Shown here: piece after piece, positions 6,753-14,226 of the stretch
Layout: each line of letters starts with the position of its first letter
Position numbering within the stretch: position 1 is the first letter of the stretch
Source of the DNA: Caryophanales bacterium UBA1427
GTDB lineage: Bacteria; Bacillota_I; Bacilli_A; ML615J-28; CAG-313
Assembly: GCA_002329485.1 (NCBI GenBank)
Contig: DCTZ01000021.1
Coordinates: forward strand, 13,334 to 40,786
Direction of reading: 5' to 3'
Length of the DNA: 27,453 bases
Translations under genes and position numbers: made by a program
Notes under the pieces: model-generated
Databases searched by the model: none
Told to the model about the DNA's origin: nothing
What the model saw: only the letters and a program-made list of their open reading frames with translations

Positions 6753-8147
6753 TCAGGAAGTTTTTTTGGTTTTGGATAATTCTTCGAACTTAGCCGCCAT
6801 GGTCGGATTGCCCTTGGTTAATTTTTTGATTGTCACATCTTGGGCTTTATCATTGGCAAGGCGAAGATTTCGATCGGCACCGAGCAAGGCATCTTTGATT
6901 TTTTGCAGGTGGTCGATGGATTTGTCGATTTCTTCAATAGCTTTTGCGAATTTTTGGGATGCTAACTCATAGTTTCTGCCGAATGCTTCTTTGAATTTAT
7001 TGAGTTCTTCTTCAAAATTGGCAATATCAATATTCTGGGCTTTTACCTCCGCAAGTTCATTTTTGTATTTCAGAGTATTCAAAGCCGCATTCCGAAGCAA
7101 AGTAATCATCGGGATGAAAAATTGCGGACGGATGACATACATTTTCGGATAACGATAGGAGACATCGACAATTCCGGTGTTGTACAGTTCGCTGTTCGGT
7201 TCCAACATCGATACCAGCACCGCATACTCGCAACCCTTTTCGGTGCGATCTTTATCGAGTTCTTTAAAGAAATCTTCGTTTTTCTTTTTGGTGGCAGTCG
7301 TATCGTTTTCGTTTTTCATTTCGAACATAATCGAAATGAGTTCCGTACCGTTGTCGTCATATTCCCTGAAAATATAATCGCCTTTGCTTCCGGTTCGTGC
7401 ATCGTTGTCTTTTTCGAAATAAGCTTTCGGGAAGGCAGTGGCGCGGATTTTGTTGAACTCGATTTCGCAATGTTGTTCAAGCGTTTCCCCGACCATCTTG
7501 GTGGACAGTTTGGCTTTCAAATCCTTGAGGCGTTCGATTGTTTCTTCGCGGTCCCGGATTTGGGTTTCGTATTTTTCTTTGAGGGTTGCTTCCCTGAGTT
7601 TCAGTTCCGCTTCTTTCAGTTCCAAACTACGCCTTAAATCATCCCGTTCCTTTTCCAAATCGCTGATGCTTTCCTTCAGGGCAAGCTGTTTGGCAAGTTC
7701 GGCGGATTTCAATTCTTCTTTGAGTTTGGCAATTTCGGCTTCCCGCTTGGCAACTTCGTCTTTTAGGGTCTCAGTAGCCTTGGCCTGGACCAGCTCGGTG
7801 TTGGCTTTGAGTTCGGCTTTCAAACGTTCGATTTCCGCTTCTTTTTTGGATACCTCTTCTTTTAACATTTCCCTAGCTTGCGCCTGGATTAATTCGGTGT
7901 TGCTTTTTAGTTCCGTTTTTAAACGTTCGACTTCGGCATTCTTCTCCGCAATCTTTTTTTCCATTTCGTTGGCCAGTTTGGCTTGGACAAGTTCGATTTC
8001 CGATTTTTTGTCCTTTTCGATCAGCAAAAACCGTTCGTGCAGTTCTTTTTCAAAAGCGTCGTTACGGACCTGATTCAGGATTTCCGCATACCCCGCTTCA
8101 TCAATGTAGAATGTTTTCCCGCAATTCGGACATCTGATTTCGTTCAT
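6753..8147 (-). CDS. DUF2130 domain protein (coiled coil plus PD-(D/E)XK-like core)
   Basis: This 464-residue protein opens with a short CPNC knuckle (Cys6, Cys9). A long charged coiled coil follows (about 35-215). The DUF2130 domain begins near 222 with GETLEQHCEIEFNKIR. It contains a nuclease-like acidic cluster, Asp257 in GSKGDYIF and Glu276-x-Lys278 in MFEMKNE, in the arrangement of the PD-(D/E)XK fold. DUF2130 proteins are grouped with restriction-endonuclease-like proteins, but the role is unknown. Within the coiled coil three copies of a 33-residue unit occur at 48-80, 81-113 and 114-146. The start has a TAGGAGGAAA ribosome site. It is monocistronic, with a consensus promoter upstream and a terminator downstream. 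Confidence 0.85.
   Translation of the reverse strand: MNEIRCPNCGKTFYIDEAGYAEILNQVRNDAFEKELHERFLLIEKDKKSEIELVQAKLANEMEKKIAEKNAEVERLKTELKSNTELIQAQAREMLKEEVSKKEAEIERLKAELKANTELVQAKATETLKDEVAKREAEIAKLKEELKSAELAKQLALKESISDLEKERDDLRRSLELKEAELKLREATLKEKYETQIRDREETIERLKDLKAKLSTKMVGETLEQHCEIEFNKIRATAFPKAYFEKDNDARTGSKGDYIFREYDDNGTELISIMFEMKNENDTTATKKKNEDFFKELDKDRTEKGCEYAVLVSMLEPNSELYNTGIVDVSYRYPKMYVIRPQFFIPMITLLRNAALNTLKYKNELAEVKAQNIDIANFEEELNKFKEAFGRNYELASQKFAKAIEEIDKSIDHLQKIKDALLGADRNLRLANDKAQDVTIKKLTKGNPTMAAKFEELSKTKKTS
7710..8006 (-). repeat. Three 99-bp tandem coding repeats (33-residue coiled-coil unit)
   Basis: Residues 48-80, 81-113 and 114-146 of the DUF2130 protein align without gaps. They share the frame ELVQA at the start and AEIERLKAEL at the end. 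The period of 33 residues is three hendecads, which suits a coiled coil. The DNA copies have diverged, so the duplication is not recent. Confidence 0.7.
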
Positions 8148-8267
8148 AGTTTCCTCCTAACAAAATAATTATTTTAAAAACAACGGGCAAAAAGAAAAAG
8201 CATCCCTTTTGGGGATCAAAAAGAAATCTTTTTCGCAAGTAAATTCCCTTCTTTTCCCTTTAAGGGG

Positions 8268-8296
8268 ATTATACTACTTTTGCAGCTTTTTGTCAA
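8268..8296 (-). promoter_or_regulatory. Promoter of the DUF2130 gene
   Basis: On the minus strand, TTGACA (8296-8291), a 17-base spacer and a perfect TATAAT (8273-8268). It leaves a leader of about 110 bases that is purine-rich and contains two short hairpins (ATCCC with GGGAT near 8203-8217; AAAAAG with CTTTTT near 8219-8234). I recognise no known riboswitch there. Confidence 0.85.
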
Positions 8297-8335
8297 TTTT
8301 ATTCCTTATCGGCAAAACACGTCCCCCAAAGAAGA

Positions 8336-8366
8336 AAAAAGCAAAATGGGGGTCATCTTGCTTTTT
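8336..8366 (-). terminator. Terminator of the thioredoxin-like operon
   Basis: On the minus strand AAAAAGCAA-x-ATG pairs with CAT-x-TTGCTTTTT (one mismatch) around a 5-base loop, followed by a T run. It lies 28 bases past the stop of the 8394-8900 gene. Confidence 0.7.
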
Positions 8367-8393
8367 GGTCTCTATGGAAATATATATATTCGT

Positions 8394-8900
8394 TTATTTC
8401 ATTTTGCCTTCAAGTTCGGTCAAAATGGTCGAAACGGTATTGTATTTGGATGATATCTTTCCGTTTTTGACATAAACCAAGGTCGGCAAATTGGTTTGAT
8501 AATTTTCTTGGGTATAGCCCAAAGCATTCTTCAGCTTATCGTAAAAATCGTTGCCGAAATCCAAACGGTAAATCGGACGGGCATCTTTGTTTTTCTTGGC
8601 ATAATTGGCATAGCGAATCAAGTCTTTTTCGAGCATCTCGTTCCGATAATCGTTTTGTTGATAAATAAAGACATAGTATTCTTTGTTTTCGTTGCCTTCT
8701 TGGGCCAAATAATTATCTTCGTTCACCATTTGAATGGAATCGAAAGATTTATATTCAAAAGGTTTAAAGATGGAAAATAAAGCATACAATATCAAACCGA
8801 GGGTGATTGCGGCGGCGGAAATGACAAAGATTAAGGTTTGCATATCGTTGGTAAGATTTCTTTTTGGTCGGTCTTGTTTGTTAAGAACTTTATTGTTCAT
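8394..8900 (-). CDS. Membrane-anchored thioredoxin-fold protein lacking CXXC
   Basis: This 168-residue protein has a charged N-terminus, one membrane helix (about 22-46) and an extracytoplasmic domain. It aligns with the product of the gene just upstream: YYVFIYQQ matches YYVYIYRP, and RYANYAKKNKDARPIY matches AYANYARKHKQARPIY. A Pro in NLPTLVYV matches the cis-Pro of thioredoxin folds. The neighbour's CPYC redox motif is replaced by an NDYRNEML-type segment with no Cys, so this copy cannot do disulfide chemistry. It lies 12 bases downstream of its paralogue and ends the operon. A chaperone, scaffold or partner role is possible but unproven. Confidence 0.7.
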   Translation of the reverse strand: MNNKVLNKQDRPKRNLTNDMQTLIFVISAAAITLGLILYALFSIFKPFEYKSFDSIQMVNEDNYLAQEGNENKEYYVFIYQQNDYRNEMLEKDLIRYANYAKKNKDARPIYRLDFGNDFYDKLKNALGYTQENYQTNLPTLVYVKNGKISSKYNTVSTILTELEGKMK

Positions 8901-8912
8901 AATAAGTCTCCT

Positions 8913-9380
8913 TTACTTAGCCTTCTGTTGGTTTAATTCTTCTTTGATGGGAGTTGCCTCATCCCAAGCCTTGGTTACCTTACCCCGTTGGATAAGCATC
9001 AAATACGGAACCGTGCGGATTTTGATTTCCGTATAAGTCGTGGCATTTAAGCTTTGGTTTTCGCCGGTCGATATATACATTCCCGCGTTTGTCGTTTTGT
9101 CGTTGTAATTGATTATATATATCGGACGCGCCTGCTTATGTTTCCGGGCATAATTGGCATAAGCGAAAACTTCGCTTTTGATGGCTTCACAATAAGGACA
9201 ATTATTGTCGTTATTGACATAAGGACGATAAATGTAGACATAATATTCGAGTTCGTCTTGTTCGAAGATTTCCGAATATTTAATGATTGTCATGTCGCCG
9301 TATTCGTTGACTTGTTTGGAACAACCTGCTAACATTAAACAAAAAACGACGGTCATCAAAATGTATATCGTTTTACGCAT
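8913..9380 (-). CDS. Thioredoxin-like lipoprotein with CPYC motif
   Basis: This 155-residue protein has a lipoprotein signal (MRK, hydrophobic stretch, lipobox LAGC with Cys20), so it is anchored outside the membrane. The mature part is a small thioredoxin-fold domain: YYVYIYRP strand, Cys61-Pro-Tyr-Cys64 redox motif, the AYANYARKHK helix and a cis-Pro at 125 in RTVPYLML. A CPYC site is glutaredoxin- or bacteriocin-transport-accessory-like and suggests thiol exchange on surface proteins, but the partner is unknown. It is the first gene of a two-gene operon with its truncated-active-site paralogue. The ribosome site is AAGGATG before the ATG. Confidence 0.75.
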   Translation of the reverse strand: MRKTIYILMTVVFCLMLAGCSKQVNEYGDMTIIKYSEIFEQDELEYYVYIYRPYVNNDNNCPYCEAIKSEVFAYANYARKHKQARPIYIINYNDKTTNAGMYISTGENQSLNATTYTEIKIRTVPYLMLIQRGKVTKAWDEATPIKEELNQQKAK

Positions 9381-9401
9381 AACTTCACATCCTTACTGAT
9401 T

Positions 9402-9410
9402 ATTATACCA
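9402..9410 (-). promoter_or_regulatory. Extended -10 promoter of the thioredoxin-like operon
   Basis: TGGTATAAT on the minus strand (perfect -10 with upstream TG), 22 bases before the ATG. No good -35 is seen at the normal distance, which is common for extended -10 promoters. Confidence 0.55.
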
Positions 9411-9515
9411 TAATTCGAGGAAAATTTGCTTCTAATAATAAAAAAATCTTCCCCCTCCAGTTTTGCCGGTATTTTGGGTTAAAGGAAAGCATCAAACTCA
9501 AACCAACCGTTAAAA

Positions 9516-9549
9516 AAAACTTAAAAGACCGGTTCATCTTTTAAGTTTT
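9516..9549 (-). terminator. Terminator of the LolA-like lipoprotein gene
   Basis: A perfect 13-bp stem pairs 9516-9528 with 9537-9549 around an 8-base loop, with a minus-strand T run of eight. It sits just after the stop at 9559. Confidence 0.85.
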
Positions 9550-9558
9550 GTTTTGAAG

Positions 9559-10578
9559 TTATTTTTCTCTAATGATTCTAAGCGAATCTGCCATCCTGAC
9601 CATTTCGAGCGTATCCAGCGCGGTGGAAGCGACGGTGTATTCGACGCCGTTATCGAAAAAGAAGATAACGTCGTTATTGATTATCGTTGCTACTCCACCC
9701 ATGATAAAGATATCACCGTCCAAATAGAGCGTTTGTTCATCGAAATTAACAGCCTGAAATTCTTCCGCAATTGTATAAGCCACTTCTCCTCCGAATTTCA
9801 TCATGGCTCGCCGGTTGAGGCTGCCTCCCCGGATGACTTCTTCCAACAGGGAGCTGCCTTCCGGATAATAAGTCGGATAGCTGATTACCCGGTCGAATTC
9901 GATGGTTTCTTCCGCAAGCAGCAACCGAATTGCTTCCATGGTTTTGTCTTTGTTGAACAAATCTTTCGATAGATTAGGATTCAGTTCGATTGAATCGATA
10001 ATCAGCCGCGAAACCAAATTTTTGTTTTTGTCATAAGTCAGAACTTCTTTTGGAAGGGCGGTTTCGTTGTCGAAAATGATTTTTTGACTCGATGGCATTG
10101 CGTCGTCGAACAGCTTGGCTTTCAGTTCCAAGGTTGTCGTTCCATCGTTTCTTGTCGTTACGATATTTTCGTCGCTCACAATGTCTTTGCTTAGGGATTG
10201 CAAAAGATAAGGATATGAGGAATTAATCGGCCAGGTGCTGCGTATTTTGAAACTTTTGTTGATGCTCGGGATCAAAACATAGACACCTTCGCTATTTTTT
10301 AGAATGATTTGCTTATCCTGAAGATTTTGGCTTTCAATTTCCACGCGATAAAGGTCCGGTTTCAGATAATAAGTAGTAATCCCGCACTCTTTGGTTCCGG
10401 TCGGAAAAACCGATTCCAAACGGGCGACCAATTTGTAGCTGTCCAGATCGGTGATTTTTTTCGGAAACGTTTCGATGATATTTTTATTTTTCGAGCACCC
10501 TGCAAGACCGAATAATCCTCCCAATAACACCCAGATTAACAATAACCACTTCATTTGATAAATAATACTTTTTTTCAT
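9559..10578 (-). CDS. LolA-like / DUF4367-type sporulation-family lipoprotein
   Basis: This 339-residue lipoprotein has an N-terminal hydrophobic signal and lipobox LAGC with Cys28. Residues from about 40 to 215 look like the LolA/RseB-type half-barrel used by Firmicute YdcC- and GerS-like lipoproteins: alternating strands, a YYLKPDLYRVEI segment, KIIFDNETALPKEVLTYD and KNLVSRLIIDSIELNP. The C-terminal part (about 220-339) resembles the DUF4367 domain and ends with a VEYTVAST strand and the LEMVRMADSLR helix. Such proteins sit on the outer face of the membrane; some are tied to spore formation or germination, but nothing here shows sporulation. It is a single gene with its own terminator. Confidence 0.7.
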   Translation of the reverse strand: MKKSIIYQMKWLLLIWVLLGGLFGLAGCSKNKNIIETFPKKITDLDSYKLVARLESVFPTGTKECGITTYYLKPDLYRVEIESQNLQDKQIILKNSEGVYVLIPSINKSFKIRSTWPINSSYPYLLQSLSKDIVSDENIVTTRNDGTTTLELKAKLFDDAMPSSQKIIFDNETALPKEVLTYDKNKNLVSRLIIDSIELNPNLSKDLFNKDKTMEAIRLLLAEETIEFDRVISYPTYYPEGSSLLEEVIRGGSLNRRAMMKFGGEVAYTIAEEFQAVNFDEQTLYLDGDIFIMGGVATIINNDVIFFFDNGVEYTVASTALDTLEMVRMADSLRIIREK

Positions 10579-10711
10579 AATTCACCCCGGTTGTTTAATT
10601 TTATGATTTTGCCCGGTAAATTATGAATTGATTTCTGTTAAAGAATGTCAATTGCATGTATAAAGATTTGTTTGGTGGAGATAATACTAAAAAATATAAG
10701 GAGGAAAGTGC

Positions 10712-10915
10712 ATGAGCATCTTACAAAAAATAGCATTAGTATTTGTGATAATCGGAGCATTGAACTGGGGTTTAGTGGGGCTCTTTAATTTTAATCTTGT
10801 TGCCTTTTTATTTGACAATATCAGCGTAGTCATATCGCGCATCATCTACTCGATTATTGGTGTCGCAGGTATCATCAGTATTGCATCCCTTGCCATCCCA
10901 ACCGACGAAGACTAA
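10712..10915 (+). CDS. DUF378 family small membrane protein
   Basis: This 67-residue protein has two membrane helices (about 7-26 and 41-61) separated by a short loop. The ALNWGLVGLFNFNLVAFLF segment is the hallmark of DUF378, a YuzA-like family of unknown function. A strong AAGGAGG ribosome site lies 7 bases before the ATG. It is alone on the plus strand between a minus-strand lipoprotein gene and acpS, with its own terminator. I found no convincing promoter in the 130 bases upstream. Confidence 0.88.
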   Translation: MSILQKIALVFVIIGALNWGLVGLFNFNLVAFLFDNISVVISRIIYSIIGVAGIISIASLAIPTDED

Positions 10916-10943
10916 ATTAAGATTTAAAAAAATATTTGATTCG

Positions 10944-10986
10944 GCGTTTTTTAAAGGAAAGAAGTTTTTTCCAAAGAACGCTTTTT
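10944..10986 (+). terminator. Terminator of the DUF378 gene
   Basis: GCGTTTTTT (10944-10952) pairs with AAAGAACGC (10973-10981) with one G-T pair. The loop holds a GGAAA/TTTCC helix, and TTTTT follows. Confidence 0.6.
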
Positions 10987-10994
10987 CTTATGTA

Positions 10995-11018
10995 AAAAAC
11001 CCCTGAAAAAGGGTTTTT
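10995..11018 (-). terminator. Terminator of acpS
   Basis: AAAAACCC pairs with GGGTTTTT over 8 bp around an 8-base loop, with a minus-strand T run. The stem begins inside the acpS stop codon. Confidence 0.75.
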
Positions 11019-11367
11019 ACTCTTCGATAACGACCATGGCCACGGTATATTCTTCTTCGTGACTGATGGATAGATTTATGGTTAAGGGAAAATCGTCTAA
11101 CCGGATAAAGGGAGCACCGTCATCGTCGTTAAGAACATTGATGTCCCGATAATGTTTGATACTGTATCCTTTGGGCAAAGCTTTGATAAAAGCTTCCTTG
11201 GCCGCAAACCGACCTGCCAGATATTCGGTTTTGCGTTTATCGCTGGTTATCTCGCAAAACTTCTTTTCTTCAAGGGAACTTAAGATTCGCTTGCAAAAGG
11301 TTTCGTCATTCAGCAGGGCTTTGATTCGGGCATTTGCGACAATGTCGATGCCGATTTTTTTTATCAT
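11017..11367 (-). CDS. acpS: Holo-[acyl-carrier-protein] synthase
   Basis: This 116-residue protein has the standard AcpS length and motifs: GIDIV near the start with the Mg-binding Asp, EYLAGRFAAKEAFIKAL with the catalytic Glu, and NLSISHEEEYTVAMVV near the end. It transfers 4'-phosphopantetheine from CoA to a serine of acyl carrier protein in the cytosol. The AGGTTAAAA region before the ATG supplies a ribosome site. It is a single gene, divergent from the XRE regulator 78 bases away. Confidence 0.95.
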   Translation of the reverse strand: MIKKIGIDIVANARIKALLNDETFCKRILSSLEEKKFCEITSDKRKTEYLAGRFAAKEAFIKALPKGYSIKHYRDINVLNDDDGAPFIRLDDFPLTINLSISHEEEYTVAMVVIEE

Positions 11368-11445
11368 TTTTTAACCTCCCGCTACTTATAGGCTGTAGAA
11401 TTATTAACCAGATTATTATATGATAGTTTGCGAGTGAGGTAACAT

Positions 11446-11706
11446 ATGCAATATTTTCATCCTTTAGATACTCCGACCCCGGTTTCGCAAAGTTTATCGG
11501 TTTTGCTCGGTTTGAAAATTCGCAAACTCCGGATGGACCGCCATCTTTCTCAGGAAGAGTTCGCCGGTCTCGTGGGAGTCCACCGGACTTACCTTGGTCA
11601 AATCGAACGGGCCGAGAAAAACATCACCATCAAAAACCTGGAAAAAATCTGCCTTTCGCTTGGCATTGAACCGAAAGATTTATTCGACTTTTCCGACATC
11701 CTTTGA
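11446..11706 (+). CDS. Small XRE-family helix-turn-helix regulator
   Basis: An 86-residue protein with an N-terminal 20-residue tail and one Cro/cI-type HTH: LGLKIRKLRMDRHLSQEEFA, GVHRTYLGQIERAEKNI as the recognition region and LEKICLSLGIEPKDLF as the closing helices. It has no sensor domain. GAGG ahead of the ATG is the ribosome site. Its last 27 bases overlap the 3' end of whiA on the other strand, and no U-tailed terminator directly follows it, so its transcript probably continues antisense into whiA. Target genes are unknown; acpS is the divergent neighbour. Confidence 0.85.
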   Translation: MQYFHPLDTPTPVSQSLSVLLGLKIRKLRMDRHLSQEEFAGLVGVHRTYLGQIERAEKNITIKNLEKICLSLGIEPKDLFDFSDIL

Positions 11707-12633
11707 TTTTGAAGTCAGTTGCTCATAAAAGTTCATGACTTCGGTCAGACAGTGGCTGATGCCGGATTTGGACATGTATTTGCCCAAAACATTGGCCGAA
11801 AGTTCGCTTAATTCAGAAAGACTTGCGTCTTTGTATTCTTTTCTCAACCGGATGGCATCCTGAAGTCGCGGCGACAGTTTGGCGATATAACCTTTTTCTT
11901 CCAAGTAGGCAATTGCTTCCAATTGCCGTTGGCAATACATCAGCGATTTATTGCCGTTGGCGATATCGCAATTCATGATGCGATTGACGGAATTGTTGAG
12001 GTCGCGTAAAATCCGCGAATCCGCAAAATAAAACACACCGCTGGTAGCCTGAAGATAAGCCAGAAACGAGCTGATGTCTTCGGCTTTTTTTATATACAGC
12101 AAATGCTGATTGTTTTTGGCAAGAACATTGGCCTTGATTTCGTTTTTGGTCAAAATCGCTTGGGCCAAACGGGCCAAAGGTTCTTCCTGAAACAATATTT
12201 CCGCATGGTACCTGCTCTTTTTCGGATCGTTGATGGAACCCTTGGCAACGAAACTGCCGCGGATAAAGGCTTGTTCTTCATCGTCCGAAAAATTAAGGTT
12301 TTTGGCAAAATCTTCCGTCCAAGGCAAAAGTCGCATATCTTCGACCAAAGGCTGAATGTTCTCGGTTATTTCCAACACATATATCCGCGATTTGAAAATA
12401 CCGCTTTTTTCGTAAAACCGAATTTGGGGATTGATTTGGTATCTGGTTCTAAGGTGCGGAATAAGATAACGCAAAAGCTGCGGCATCTGCGTTTGCATGA
12501 CGACTTTCATACCGTCCGAAGTAATCACCACGTCCGCAATCCCATGCAAAGCCCCGAACAGGAACGGAAAAATTTGGTTTTCTTTTAAAGGAAGTGACAA
12601 CACTTCCTTTTTTACTTCGCGCGCAAACGACAT
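11680..12633 (-). CDS. whiA: WhiA family DNA-binding protein
   Basis: A 317-residue WhiA homologue of normal length. It opens MSFAREVKKEVLSLPL as in the family. An LAGLIDADG homing-endonuclease-like domain covers the middle (an AFIRGSFVAKGSINDP segment and a HLLYIKKAEDISSFL segment). The C-terminal HTH has LSPRLQDAIRLRKEYKDASLSELSE and SKSGISHCLTEV. In Bacillus WhiA affects division and chromosome segregation; in actinomycetes it regulates sporulation. Its ATG shares one base with the trxB stop (TAATG), so it is the last gene of the lgt-HAD-trxB-whiA group. Confidence 0.92.
   Translation of the reverse strand: MSFAREVKKEVLSLPLKENQIFPFLFGALHGIADVVITSDGMKVVMQTQMPQLLRYLIPHLRTRYQINPQIRFYEKSGIFKSRIYVLEITENIQPLVEDMRLLPWTEDFAKNLNFSDDEEQAFIRGSFVAKGSINDPKKSRYHAEILFQEEPLARLAQAILTKNEIKANVLAKNNQHLLYIKKAEDISSFLAYLQATSGVFYFADSRILRDLNNSVNRIMNCDIANGNKSLMYCQRQLEAIAYLEEKGYIAKLSPRLQDAIRLRKEYKDASLSELSELSANVLGKYMSKSGISHCLTEVMNFYEQLTSKSKDVGKVE
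12587..12613 (+). terminator. Terminator-like hairpin inside the 5' end of whiA, plus-strand orientation
   Basis: AAAGGAAGTG (12587-12596), an ACAA loop and CACTTCCTTT (12601-12610) form a perfect 10-bp stem followed by TTT. It encodes about codons 8-16 of whiA on the other strand. The T run is on the plus strand, the same direction as the XRE gene 0.9 kb upstream. Confidence 0.55.
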
Positions 12634-13535
12634 TATCGGTAACTCCTTACGAGAGCGGAAGCGGCCGATGCGCCGTCGCCGGTAGCGGTGACGATTTGCC
12701 GGGTTTTTTTCGGCAGACAGTCGCCGGCTCCGTATAACCCTTTGACTTTTGTTTCGTAGTTTTCGTCCACCACGATATAACCGTCCTGATCTAAAACCCC
12801 GAGATTATTCAGAAACTGGGTGGCCGGATCGAATCCGATATAAATGAAAGCTCCGTCAACCGGAAGTTCCCATTCTTTTCTTTCGGTTTTATCCAAAAGC
12901 CTGATTTTTTCCAAAGAGGCATTTCCCAAAAAGGCGAGCGTTTCGTTTTCTTTGTGAATCGTGATATTCGGAACGGCTTCGACTTTTTTGATTAAGGCTT
13001 CTTCCGCCCGAAAGCGTGAAGATCGCACAATGATATGGACATGTTGGACCAAGCGGGAAAGATAGATGCTTTCCTCGAAAGCGGAATTTCCACCCCCGAT
13101 TACGGCCACCGTTTTGTCCTTGTAAAGGGAGCCGTCGCACACCGCACAGAAACTGATGCCTTTGCCCAAAAATTGGTCCTCCCCGGGAATATGTAGTTTT
13201 CGGCTAACCGTACCCGTTGCCACGATGATTTTTTGGGCTTGGAATTCTTCAAATTCGGTTTTCACGGTAAAACCTTCCGGAGTTTTTTCCACCGACTTGA
13301 CTTCACCGTAAAGGTGAGGGATATTTAAGTTTAGGGTTTGTTGATACATGGCAAGCGCCAAATCGGCGCCGTTGATTGACGGAAAACCGGGATAATTTTC
13401 AATCAGATAGGTTTCGGTCATTTTGCCTCCCGGTGCACCCTTTTCGATAAAGGCCACATTCAGATTGGCGCGTTTCAGGTAGATTGCGGCGGTCATGCCC
13501 GCCGGTCCGCCACCGATTACAAGTACATCATACAT
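12633..13535 (-). CDS. trxB: Thioredoxin reductase (NADPH)
   Basis: A 300-residue low-molecular-weight thioredoxin reductase. It has an FAD dinucleotide motif VIGGGPAGMTAA at the N-terminus, the redox-active Cys130-Ala-Val-Cys133 in FCAVCDG, an NADPH-binding VIGGGNSAFEE loop and the C-terminal FAD motif YGAGDCLPKKTRQIVTATGDGA. It reduces thioredoxin with NADPH. Its start overlaps the end of the HAD gene by 8 bases. A ferredoxin/flavodoxin reductase of the same fold is less likely because the CxxC is intact. Confidence 0.93.
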   Translation of the reverse strand: MYDVLVIGGGPAGMTAAIYLKRANLNVAFIEKGAPGGKMTETYLIENYPGFPSINGADLALAMYQQTLNLNIPHLYGEVKSVEKTPEGFTVKTEFEEFQAQKIIVATGTVSRKLHIPGEDQFLGKGISFCAVCDGSLYKDKTVAVIGGGNSAFEESIYLSRLVQHVHIIVRSSRFRAEEALIKKVEAVPNITIHKENETLAFLGNASLEKIRLLDKTERKEWELPVDGAFIYIGFDPATQFLNNLGVLDQDGYIVVDENYETKVKGLYGAGDCLPKKTRQIVTATGDGASAASALVRSYR

Positions 13536-14226
13536 TGAAAAATCCCTCCATCACGGCAATTAATTCATCGGGTTTGTCGATGATATAATCGGCACCCCAT
13601 TTCTGAAAGTCGGTTCTTTTGGCTTTGCACCAGGTAACGCCCACCGACTTGACAAGCAATTCCCGGTTTTTTACGGCTTTGGCCGTATCGATATCGATTT
13701 TGGTATCACCCACAAAAAGAATCTTATTTACGCCGAATATTCGGCACACTTGCTCGATTCCGTCGGGATTGGGTTTGGGCTTGGCCAATTTTTCTGCTCC
13801 CAGCACCAAATCGAAATATTCGTCGATTCCGTTGATGGAAAGCCCCAAATGGATTACTTCGCTTACCTTGTTGGAAACAATCGCCAGATATGTCCCCGTT
13901 TTTTTAAGGGCTTTGACAAGTTCGTTGATTCCGGGATAAGAACGGACCATTTCCGGATGCAAATCGATTACGAGTTTTCGGTATACCGAAATTGCTTCCT
14001 GGACTTTGGCTTCGTCGGAGGTGATTTTCCGAAAGCTGTCATCGAGCAATGGTCCGAAGAAAGATTCGATTAACTCATCCGAAGCCGGATAATCCGGGAA
14101 TACTATTTCAAAGGTTTTCCTCGTGCATTTCATTATCAGCCCGTAGGTATCGAGGAGCGTGCCGTCACAGTCAAATATGACAGCCTTTTTAATTGTCTGA
14201 TTGTTGATTCGATTGTTCGCTATCAT
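13528..14226 (-). CDS. HAD-superfamily phosphatase, PpaX-like
   Basis: A 232-residue HAD hydrolase. Motif I is FDCDGTLLDTYG (nucleophile and acid Asp), motif II is the Ser of AIVSNK, motif III is the Lys in LAKPKPNPDG and motif IV is FVGDTKIDIDTAK. A small helical cap follows motif I. Its place between lgt and trxB matches ppaX, the pyrophosphatase of Bacillus, but phosphoglycolate phosphatase or another HAD activity is possible. I chose the ATG at 14226, which overlaps the end of lgt by 38 bases. A start at 14295 would add a basic 23-residue tail read entirely within the lgt coding region and is less likely. Confidence 0.85.
   Translation of the reverse strand: MIANNRINNQTIKKAVIFDCDGTLLDTYGLIMKCTRKTFEIVFPDYPASDELIESFFGPLLDDSFRKITSDEAKVQEAISVYRKLVIDLHPEMVRSYPGINELVKALKKTGTYLAIVSNKVSEVIHLGLSINGIDEYFDLVLGAEKLAKPKPNPDGIEQVCRIFGVNKILFVGDTKIDIDTAKAVKNRELLVKSVGVTWCKAKRTDFQKWGADYIIDKPDELIAVMEGFFNV

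Noticed and set aside
7438..8073. A Ser-rich 211-codon plus-strand frame opposite the DUF2130 coiled coil.
   Set aside because: The complement of a Glu/Lys-rich coiled coil reads as a Ser/Phe/Leu run; it has no start context.
10622..10711. Promoter search upstream of the DUF378 gene (TTGCAT at 10652 with GATAAT at 10680).
   Set aside because: The spacing of 22 bases is too long, and no sigma-B-like pair is convincing.
11711..11742. Possible terminator of the XRE gene: GAAGTCA pairing with TGACTTC.
   Set aside because: The stem is only 7 bp with an 18-base loop and no T run, and it encodes the end of WhiA.
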